64,000 bases of DNA, taken from positions 31,393,986 through 31,457,985 of the forward strand of contig CM074196.1 in assembly GCA_037179385.1 (NCBI GenBank), read 5' to 3'. Below the pieces are notes generated by a model, which worked only from the letters and a program-made list of their open reading frames with translations, searched no databases and was not told where the DNA came from. Position numbers and translations under genes: made by a program. This DNA is from Holothuria scabra. Its lineage: Eukaryota > Echinodermata > Holothuroidea > Aspidochirotida > Holothuriidae. Shown here piece by piece: positions 38,101 through 50,100 of the stretch (position 1 is the stretch's first letter; each line of letters opens with the position of its first letter).

Positions 38101-41100
38101 AGCATGTTCTGTACAAAAATATAAGAAATGAATCTTCAAGAATGTCTCAGCTCAGCGTAGGCAGGGGTGATACAGATCATCTGGCCATAAGGTAACAACA
38201 CCCCCAAGTCTGCAAGAACAAAAAGGAAAGGGGAAATAAAAATCATTAATCTGATGGAAAAAGTTAAATTTTCTGACTTGATATCCATGTAGGTCATGTA
38301 CAATTAGCATTTTTGTTACATTTTATGAAAAAAATCCACTATTCAGACTGTCTCAGGAGGACTAAAAGGTTAAAAAGTTGAGAAACCAATTGAGGGCGCT
38401 GTTCAAAACAGCTGTCTTGGACAGATTTCCTTTGATGCTGGCCCATCCCCAGACAGCAGTTAACAGCATATCTGCAGAAGAAAAATTCTCTTACACTTAT
38501 CTGAGACTAAGAAATAATTAAGTTATCATTATCTAAAACATAAATACATCAGTGACAGTGTTAAATTTATGCGGCACCATGCAGGAAGTCTGAAAAATGT
38601 GACATTGTATAACCCTTAATTTGCTGGAATTTCTGTTGGCCTAACAGTAAACACCTCCTCAACAAGTCTGTATGGGTGCTGGCCAATCTTGTTAAATGGT
38701 TAATCAGATCATTCCAGCATGGCAGCTTGGCTGGGTAAGTTTGTTCCAGAATATAGATTAATAGTTTCTTGCTTTAATAAAGGTGTGAGAACTAAAATTT
38801 TAACAATACACACAACCAATGGAAGTCTCATTTCCTCTCAGACTTTGAGGTACACTACTAGCCAAGTCTTGCCTGATGCAGTGAAAGCTAGTAAATGCAC
38901 CACAACATTATATAACATGGAATACATAATGCTCACATGTGTTACCTGCTACTCTGCAGTCAGAAAATAAAGTGGGTTAGGGAGAGATGCAAAACTGAGC
39001 TGGTAATGTGAACCTTAAAAGAATCCTCACAAAAGAATGTGATTCTCATTAATTTCTCCTCTTGACAGTATTACTTTCCGGTGGCTGTATTTCAATTTTG
39101 AAGTCAATGTAATGTGTACAGCAACAGATTACTCATTTTCACATACCTAGATGCTTCAAATTACAAGTGCAACAAAGTGTATATCCCTGGCCCCACTAAG
39201 GTTTGTCAGTCACTGAGTTAGGTCTGGTTGTCACTTAGCCTACCACAAAACAGTACAGTCTCCTTTATTTAGGAATAACTAAAAAAGGTGGAAATTGCCC
39301 TGAATTGCAGGCATAAAAGAGAAGGAAAGAAAATTGTTGACTTACATTTAAAAAGGTTGCAGGCATGTTTAAAACCCCCAAATAGTGACTTCATCTATAG
39401 GCCTAGGAGCAAGCAGCCCACACTGCCATTTCATGTTTCAAAAGAAAGTTGATCTGCTCCAGAACTCCTCCAATGCAGGCTGCCACAAAATGTTGCATTA
39501 AAAACTAGTCAGTTGGGATATGTTTCTCCTTAAACATCTGGCTGGTACCAATCAAATATAACCTGCAATTAAATAAATTCAAGTCAGCAAGAAAATTGGA
39601 TAAATTAATATTTGGAGGAAGAACAGCATTTTGAAATTAGAAACAGAGTTAGGTCTAACGTAGACTTAAAGTTAAAAAATATTGCAAGTTGGCTGTAGGG
39701 CCTATGGAGACACTAGGAAGGGGGGGGGGGGGGGTTATTTTGTCATGCACAGTGACAATGCATTAGGTGGAAATTGCTGTGGGGTCCTTAATGACCTCAT
39801 ATAAGTTTTAACCAGAGTCAGAGATTTGGCTAGTACTGCATTCTCTTTCGTACATACTGCATATTACAGTACAGTGTGGTAAATGCAGTGCACAGCAACG
39901 GTAGCCTAACCTAGAGTTAGTGTATGTTTTTACCCCTCCAATCCCCTTGCTACATGTACAAATGGTACAAATAACCCCCTTCCAACAGACTACATCATTG
40001 CAATTGAGTTGAAAATGTCATTACAATACCCAGTCCTATGAACAACATCACACACCTGCAGCATGTCGTCTAACGTTAATCGCCAAGTAGCTGTTCGTGG
40101 AACTAGCTTCCCAGCTACTATTTACACAGGGTGCCTGGACGACAGGTAGGCTATGGCAGTGTAGAATGACCATTGTAACATTCAGCTACTCTTAAATATT
40201 CATTTACTTTCCAAAAATGTGACAAAATAGACTATGACAGGGCAATCTTTGTCACAATCCCAATCTGGGTATTATTTTTTACCGAAAACTGTAATTTTGA
40301 CCCAAAAATCACTCAAGCGCGAAATTCTGAGACGTCTCCCCAAAATCATGTTTCAGACATTAAAACAAGTCATTTAAGTCTAAATAAGGTGTCTTTACAT
40401 CAAAAATGAAGAAAATCACCTTTTGCTCTAAAGGCCTCACACCCCCAATAATTTCCCCATTGACTTACACACTAAATTAGCTCCTTTTCGAGGCCGCTGC
40501 AGCCTTGTCAAAGTTCACAGCTATGTCAAGACACCCATCACTTGATACCTGACAAGTTTGCCCATCATGGCACTACAAAATTTCCATACCATGACCGTTT
40601 AGATTTTGAGCTAGAAGGACTTAAAGTTTTTGTAGGGTACACCCACCCCTAGCCTCTTCACAAAAACAGAAAATCTCCGCCATTTGATAGCAATTTTTTA
40701 AACAGTCAAAATCAATGTCAATCTTACCCAAATTTTCAACATCCACACTCTGGCAAGTACTCTTTCATATTAATGGACTTTCATCACCCAGCTGGCATGT
40801 TATCTTGACAAAATTCGGTCAAAACCAGAGCCAAAAGGACTATTTCTTTGAGGGTGTACACATGACGCTCTAGAACACTCCTCTAATGGAGTAGTGAGAC
40901 CTTAACTGCTGAATAACCCTGTTTTCTGTGTAGAGATAGCAAACAGGACAAATGGTAGATTGTTTTGAAGTAATAGCAAGTTTTATTTGAGAGCAGGTAA
41001 AAATAACTTATGAGAGAAATACAAGGGGCATTTTTCTCTCTCTCTGACCACTTTGTGTATGTTTATTGGTGATTATATCAAGTTTGATTACAAGCATATA

Positions 41101-44100
41101 TACATATGGAAATGAGGTAGTGTTTTTGAAGGATCACTAAGCATTATACAAGTTGAATGTAAGGAAGGTCACAAAAATTAATTAGTACTAAAATATCCCT
41201 TGTGAAGATGTTACAAACATGAGCTTTTGCTTTATAGCTCTATTTGGGAGACTGACTGTACAGTTCTTATAATATCCAGCAAGGAACCACAGTGCCCATT
41301 GGGCTCTTGTTTTATTTGTACTTAACATCTGGCTTACACACTGTGGTGTTCAAAGGATGTTTTTTTGGTTTATTACTACCTGTCTATCTTGTCATTCCAG
41401 GATAAAATCTCTGTATATTTACACCAGCAGAAACATATACACAATTGAACTGTTCAAATCAAAAGGAAGTAATATATGGCAAAAAAGAAACACTGCAGAT
41501 GTTGTAACAAACTGCACCTGAGATTTTTGTGGTATTTTCAATCCAAAAGTGTTGTAAAATATAAAGTTAACATTTATGTCTCATGTGGGAAATGAAAGTT
41601 GATAGATGCACTGTCTTTAAATAGTTAATTTCTTCAATATGAAAGTGATTATCGGGTGTAATTTTATAAAGGGTTTTTATTTTATAACTGTTTATGTATA
41701 AATAAATAGACTGGAGTTCAGATGCTGTTCATCAGGTTGTTTATTTGAATAGTCATATTACACTTTCTCTTTAAAATGTAATCCTGAAGTGTATCCTTCG
41801 GCAATGCCAGGTGCCCATCACTGTAAAAAAATTAACAACCACTGTACATAATATTGGTGGCACTCATTATACACTGTGCTGACATTAGGGCTGTAAACAT
41901 TTAGCAAAATAACTGAATGTTGTACCTCAAAACTATACGATCCTTTAGTGATTAATCGAGATTGTACCTTATCACAAAAAAAATTCAGTTTGTAGTAATT
42001 GAAACTGAATATAATGTAGAAAAAAAATAGTTGTTATCTTGCATGGTTAAATCAAATTATTCTGAGACTTTGAAGCCTACAAGATTTGAATATACCCAGA
42101 ATGTTCCATTCAACACAAACCAGGGATCATCAGAGTATACAAATGGATACAAAAAATGTCAGAAACAGGCTTTGTGATTAATTGCTTGTAGCTTTGTGCT
42201 AAATATTTATTCCACGTGCGATCATTTAGCAATTAATCGCTACACATTGACAGCCCTAGCCAACATTGGCAAACTTTTGTAGGAATTCTTTTTCAAAGGG
42301 TGTGAACGTTCCACAAAATAATCCACCATGACAAGTCTGATTGCAATGCAGTTCAAAGAAGTGCGGTCAATGGGTTTTATTGTGTGATTTTGCTCCACAT
42401 CAAGCTCACAAAGTGAACTCTGCTTGACTTACTAAAAGGAGGTGTTTTGTTCACAAAGCAATGTTATAGCTGAAGTAAAGGTGTGGAAATGGATATTCAG
42501 TTATTGAACCCATCAATTATCAAGAGCCAATTTCAATTTTGACTGCAAATGATAGTATCAAAACTGGCTGATTTGGCAAAGGCAAAAGAATTTAGGGAAT
42601 GACCTGATTTCAGGAAACTCCAAGCCTGGAGTAAAATTTTTCAGAAATCCATTTTGCTTGGGAAAAAGTTGTAGTGATCATTATGGTTGAAATAACTAAG
42701 GGTGGAAGAGTCCTTTAGGCTTCTTGTAATTCTATTTATATGAATGTAATATTTACTGCATGAAAAATTTTGAAAAACAGAAAACATAGCATCATTTTGT
42801 CCCTATGCTTTCTCTATGAAAAGTTTTCTCAAAGGAACCCCTTCTCTTAACCCCCCCACCATTAGGCTGACATTCCTGGAAAACAAACTTTAGGAAATAG
42901 ACCTTCACTTTGCTTGCAGTAAATCTCTGATTTGTTTTAATGTTTGCAGGAGTTAAAGTATGTACTCTAAAAGATAAATATATTTTTCAACATCTGCTAT
43001 GAAGGTTATTTGCTTACAGATCTGTCTTGTGATTCAACACTTTGTTTTGTATTTTTGATGTTTGGTTTTGTTTTGATCTTTTTTTTTTTTTTTTCATTTT
43101 TATTTTTACTTTTATTTGGTACTTGGTCTATCAAAACTTCCACTTACACTTCCTTACTGATAATATCAGCTCTCATCTAACACTAATTTGTGAAGTGTAG
43201 CACTGTAACTGTTCTGTAATCAATGTTTTCATAAACGTGTTTTTCATAAAAATTTTGACAGCCCAAATTTGATTTGGATGGGTTCATATTCCCCAGTTTT
43301 CATATTAAGATTTTATGCTTGAAAGATGACTGATATGAAAAACAGGCATCTTAAGTAACGAATACTATATCCCTAACACTCTTTACTTCCTACACATGTC
43401 CGTTGAGCTATTTGGAGGATGCATATTTATAATATGTTATTCTCTCAAGTGGAACTAATCACCACACATGTATGGCATTTCCAAAAATATTACCATACTT
43501 ATGTTGTCAACAAGACGAGTTTCTGAGCTCTTACTTAGTCATGCACTAGTAACCACATATATCTATAAAAATAGAAGGATATTATAAGTTAATTTTGAAT
43601 CCATGGAAGCGTGTGTTTGCTTTACACTCAGAACATGTGTACAATAGCATGCTACAGTATCTTGCTCCATACTGGCAAGGTGTGACAGAAAGTTGATGAA
43701 CATACACAGTATGAGAATAATAAACGGCAAGAGACTGTCAGGAAATTATGACAAGTCACAAAATGGGTCAGATACCATGTAGCGATAGAGGAAATGCTTT
43801 ACTAATAGGATGTCAAATTTTTTTGTTTAAACTGGGCAGAGACTTTGTCTTACGAGACAAAGCACTGTGGGATTCATGAATGGATTTATGAGTCATTCTG
43901 TGGTAAGCTATCAGATGAGGTCAGGTGTTATGTAGAAGCTTAAATAGAATTGATTGTTCCCAGAGTTTTGGGGGTCAGTCAGATCAGTATTACAATAATT
44001 TAACGGAAAGTAAAGATTAGCAAGTTTGAAATCATTCAAAGAATCAGTTGCTATTGTCTGTTCACATTGGAGTAACAATGGGAAGAACTTGTCATTGTAT

Positions 44101-47100
44101 TAGACTTTGCAAAGTCTTTCCAGCAATATCATTCTCTCTGACTGATCGTTTTTAATGCCTCATCCAATCGAATTTTCAGATTTAAGAACTACCTGTTGTA
44201 GAAAATGTGCCCTTTCTCTATGTCTAATACTGTCACCCTTGTAATCGCCTATCCCCCTTTGTCCATGTCCACTTGAAAGGCAATAATTACTGTATGTAGA
44301 CATGATGATTCACATATGAAGTAACAAGTTACTATGTATTGGAAAAACCAAAGGCAAGCATGCAAACAGTCATTGAAAACAATGGTATATTTCAATTCAG
44401 TCCAGACTTAGTTTATACTATAGCAAATGATAGTGTATAGTAGGTTTTCCATCCAGTAGTTATTAAAAAAGTTGAAATCTGTTTTGTTTTTTGACCCTGC
44501 CTTGTAAAAGTAAATGTGTGTGTAATTTGAATAGGTGTGTGGTTACAACTTTTTGAAATGGAATTTTTCTTACATGAGACAATGATTTGTATGTCAGATG
44601 TGGTGATTGTGTAAGTTTAACAATTTGTCATTAGTATGTGAAGGTAACTTAACTGGTTTTTAAAAATTTGGTGAATTTCATGAATCAAGTGGATGTACTT
44701 CTTTAAGCAAGTTCAATAAAAACTACATTGTGGCCCTGTTTTTCACCAAATCAAATTTCTTTTTGTTTCTCACAGTCCGAGGAAATGGCAGTGCCACGAA
44801 CAAAGACATCGAGGATTTGTTTCCCATGATGCAGTTGGTTTTGTACTGTGTAGATAAAGTCAAGAGGTTTAAACTTTCAAAAGATGTAAGTGCCGAAGAC
44901 TATGTTTTCATGTGGAGAGTGTCCACATTTATTACCCAATTTTAATAAAATTTCTTTACTTGATGGGTCAAAAACCTTTCGAAAAACTTAATATTTATCC
45001 AGCTGGTTGTACTTTTGAAATGTCAATAACTTCTGTTTTTCATTTGGTTTTGGAAAATATGGTAGATGTTTGAGGCAGTTGCAAAATTTTTTGCTCAACT
45101 TGAAATTACTGTATTTAGAAATGCAGATATGGGTTAATTTGTTGGATGAGAATTTTTGGCTCAGTTTTTAACCAGTTGGTTTAAATCATGCCAGTGGCAG
45201 CACTTTTCCTAGTTGTGGCTCACTGTCATCTTTTCCCTACTCCATTGCATAGACTGAGAACCAAGCACGATGTCAGTAGAAGTTTCTCTTTTTAAAGTCT
45301 TTGGTACGACCCAGCCAGGATCAAACTCTAGACCTTCCAGCTGCAGGCATTGGACAGGTGTCCATAAGAGATGTTATCTCCTTATACTGTAGAGGTCAAA
45401 ACAGGTGTTTTGACAGCATTCTGATTGTAGGAAGAATTTAATTTGTCCCAGATGTGTTTCATTTTGTCGAAGAGTTGATAATTGATTTTTTATTATCAAA
45501 ATAATATTTACTTTTGTTTGTAGTTTTTACTGGACCTCAAAATTTCTTGTGTTTATGGAACCACATTATATTCTTCAACATACAACATGTTACAGGAGGA
45601 GACCTTTATTGTTTGATAGTAACTTTGCTAGTTTTAAATGACTATAATGGTTGATGTTTATTGCGGTTGTCTGTGAAGCGACAAAGACTCAAAAAACCAC
45701 CAGGGTCGTTGGCCTTTTGACGTGTTCGATTTTTAGAGTGAAGTGCGTAAAATTTTTCATTTCGCAGGTGTGCTGCAATTCACACCCCTCAAGAAATAGA
45801 GGAGTGTGGTAGACATCCTGTTTTATTAGACATTATTATAAATACAGAAGAGTCCAATCAGTGCTTGTGTTAAGTGACTGTAGGCAGCGATTATTGGGGT
45901 CTATTAGCCTTCATTCATCTTCATTTATTGTCTTCATGAATTTCAAACCCTCATATTCAGTGAAGTTTAAGGAATCAAGGTACAATTTAGTGTACAACCA
46001 TCCATGACACAGGTAAGCATGGAAATTGAAAGATTAAAGGTGATAGACCCCAGTTACGACCAACTGAAATGAGATCATCACTTGCTCTTCGGATTCATCT
46101 ATATATGAGCTCCCACTTCATTTGGGTATGCAGAAAAATCACAATTCTCACAGTGATTTTAGGGAGAGTGATGATGTGTGATTGCACTGGCATGCCTCAA
46201 AATTCAAGGCTTAACTGTATCACTCACTGTCTTATTTAAAAAGTCTAAAACCAAGTATGTTACATGTTTGTACGTATCTACGATATTTTAGCGGCACAAA
46301 TGGAAAGTGATACTGTAGTGTGTTGGTAACTTAACTAATATTTATACTGTAAGCAATAGATTGTTAAATTGTTTTTACAAATTGTTATTACACAGGCGTT
46401 TTGTAGTTGAGGGTGAAAAAATACTAGACACAGAAATCCCCTTTTTAAGATGTGAGAGATGGGAATCAATATTTTGTCATGCCCTCCTTTTTAATTGCCA
46501 ATTTGAATAAATACATGGTTAAGATGGAGCAATTGAGTGGTCATTTCATCAGTGGTAGGCAATTTATTTATAAGTTCCTTTCATGATGTTTTAAAATTCT
46601 TGAACTCTCTATGTATCACATGATTAAAAAAAAGTAGCTGAAAATGAACCAAAAAATTCTTTGTGGCTCACATAGTAACAAAATTAGATTAAATTAAATC
46701 ATTGCATTTGTACGGTAGTGTCTTTGCAACAGGTCAAAGGTCAAAGCAACATCTGTGCAGCATCTTCTAGAGTCTCTCACACAAAACCTGCTCTGAGTGG
46801 ATCACCAATTGTCTTTTGATTGCATCATGTTTTATTAATGGGGAAGTTTAAGCAAAAGTGTTATTTTTCATATGTGAAAGAAGAATCAAGTCTTCACTGT
46901 GTGGTGAAACTTCTATTCAAACTGGACCTGTATTTCTCATGATATCAGTAAATGAAGTCACTAGATTTGTGTTCCAAAGTGAATTTGATGGCAGCAAAGG
47001 TTTTATCACTTTATCACATTTACAAGGAATGCTTTAAACTCCTTGGTTTTTTTCAGACTATGACGTTGACCTTGTAGTCTTTTGGGGTAGGACCTCCCTG

Positions 47101-50100
47101 TGGTGAATGCAAAGTTTGTAAAAATTTCCATGTTACATAATTATGCAATAACCTTCTGATAATTTGAGAAAATTGGTTGTGAAGTTTAAAGAAAAACAAA
47201 AGAATGTCCATTAATTTGAGGATATGGTGTCTTGCTCATTTGTGCTTGTTTCAGATTCACTTTTTGTTGAAAATGTAACAAGTTTACATGCTCATATCTT
47301 GACAACCATGCATTTGATTTTAATGCAGGTTTCACCAAAATTCTTAAGTTTCACTCTAGCATATCAAAACTTGATGTGACCTAAAATTCTTTCAACAAAG
47401 ATAAGAAATTAGTCAACTACAATCACAATTATTCAGCAATCACCAGGAAATCCCCTCCCAGAAAAGTCTGCAATGGTGGAATATTTCTCCCTGATTTCAT
47501 TTTCCAGTGCAAACATTGCATGGTAAATCCTTATTCAATTTGTTGCCCAACAGGGAAAGCACAAAGCAGAAAAAGCTCGGATGAAGGTATCAGAATCTTT
47601 CCAGAAAATGGCTCATGCTCAGAGGCAGGAAGCTGCCCAGGCTAGAAAGGAGGAAAAAAGAAAAGCAGAGAAAGAACGTCTGTTGAATGAAGAAGATCCT
47701 GAAAAAGCCAGAAAGTTAGAGGTAGGTCTCCTCTATAGGAACCTTTTGAAAAAGAAGTTTGGCTTGCTTGCATTTTGTATATAGATTTAAATCCTCTGGC
47801 CTCATGCAGTTCAAATTCTCCTAACCGATTTACTAAAACCCTGCCAACAACTATCTAAAGCTCACCCTCATCCATACACAGTCATTGTTTATTGCTTCAG
47901 TTAGTTAATTAGTTAGAGTTTTACGGCCCAGTTTTCAACCAATTGGTTTAAGTCGAGCCCATCACAGTCTTTTTCCAGTTGTGGCTCACTGGCTTTATTG
48001 CTTCAGAGGGAGTATGCAGAACATTCTCACTACAGTATATTGCTGAGTTACATAAACTACAGTATTCTGCATTTTTTGAATTTGCTGTCAGTCAAAGCCC
48101 TGTGACAATTGGGGATTTCTGTTGACTTATACAAAAATTGTAGTTTAGAGTGAAAGTTAACTTTCTTTAAACTTAGATTTTTCAAAGTCCATCTGTGTGC
48201 TCATTCTATACCAACTACAGTGTAAGTTGAGCTTCAGTTGAACTAGGTTGAACAAATATGAGCTGCAGTTCTTTGCAAGTTTTGAATTTGCTTTCAGTCA
48301 AAGAACTGTGCCAATTGAGAATTTCTGTACACTACTATTTAATTTGTAGTTTTCATTGAGAGTTGTCTGTCTTTAACGCAGACACTTTGCTTGACATTTG
48401 AATATAATTCATGCTTCAGTTCTCAGTTGGCAATTGAATAAGCTTTTTTTAATAACAAGATGGAACGTGCTTATGAATTGAAAGTTGTTTATATTTCACC
48501 TATACAGGAAGCAAAGTTGACTGTATAAATAAGCTTTAAAATGTTCTTAGATTGTCAGTGACATCCCTATGATGAAACGTTTACTTGTGTCATTTAATAT
48601 GGAGTGATAAATGTATACGAAAAAGAAATTTATGTCCTGTGGTGCTGTGACTGAGTAGATAAAGGTCATGGTATTTGAAGTGATGAAATGATGAAGTTTT
48701 GAAACAAGGAGGTTAGGAGTTAAATTCCTGGCTGGGTTAGTATTTAGTTAGTCAGATATTTAGTTAGTCAGATGGAAGTTTTACAGTTACCAAACAATTT
48801 GTACAAGTCAAGCTGGCCACAGCTATATTTCTAGGTATGGCACACTGGCTTTTTCTTTTCTCTACTCCATTGCCTACACTAAACAACAGACCCAATGGCA
48901 GTAGCTTTCATTTTCAAAGTCTTTGGTTTGACCCGACCAAGACTGGAGTCCCAACTTACTGACTGCAAGTCTGATGTTCTAAACACTTGACCATGCAGTC
49001 AAAGTGAGATGGTTTTTGGTTGCGATGAAAAGAGAAACCTATGCATTCATGATGGCGTGTTTGTGTATGTTTGTGTGTATGTGCGTGTGTGTGTTTGTGG
49101 CTTTGTCTTTGCGTAAAACAGAGGACCTAAACAATAGACTTCCAGGTCCTCGGTAGTAAATTCAATAGATTTCTCAAGCCCTCGGTTGTCTAACAATAGA
49201 CAGTCTATTGTGAAGGTTAGGGTTAAGTAAGCAGACACAATGGAGATAACAATGAAGTCCTCAGTTGTGTGTAAAAACACGACTGTATGTGTGTGTGTGT
49301 GGGTGTGTGTGTGTATGTGTGTGTGTTTGTGACACTGCTTGTTTACACGATATCTTGAGAAGGGAAGATCTGACAGTTCTCAAACTTGGAACACAGATAC
49401 CCCATACTGAGAGGAAGAACCCTATTTATTTTGATTGAGGTCAAAGGTCATCTTTGGTCACAGGGGGTCAAACCCAAAAATCCTTGTTTACACGATATCT
49501 CATGGTAGGAAACTTGGATTAATTTCAAACTTGATGTGTTGATGCATTATGATGTAAGTAAGAACCTGATTTATTTTTGTGGAGGTCATTTGGGGTTACA
49601 TGGGGTCAAAACCCAAAATCCTTGTTTACACGACATCTCATGGTAGGAAACTTGGATTAATGTCAAACTTGACATGTTGATGCATTATGATGTAAGAAAG
49701 AATCCGATACATTTTCGTGGAGGTTAAAGGTCATTTGGGGTCACATGGGGTCAAACCCCGAAATCCTGCTTTACACTATATCTCAAGGTAGGAAACTTTG
49801 ATTCATTTCAAACTTGATATGTTGATGCGTTATGATGTAAGGAAGAACCCAATTAATTTTGGTGGAGGTCAAAGGTCATTTGGGGTCACGTGGGGTCAAA
49901 CCCCGAAATCCTGCTTTACACTATATCTCAAGTTAGGAAACTTTCATTCATTTCAAACTTGATATGTTGATGTGTTATGATGTAAGGAAAAACCCAATAA
50001 ATTTTGGTGGAGGTCAAAGGTCATTTGGGGCCACATGGGGTCAAACCCCGAAATCCTTTTTTATGTGAAACATCATGGTAGGAAAGTTGGATTCATTTCA

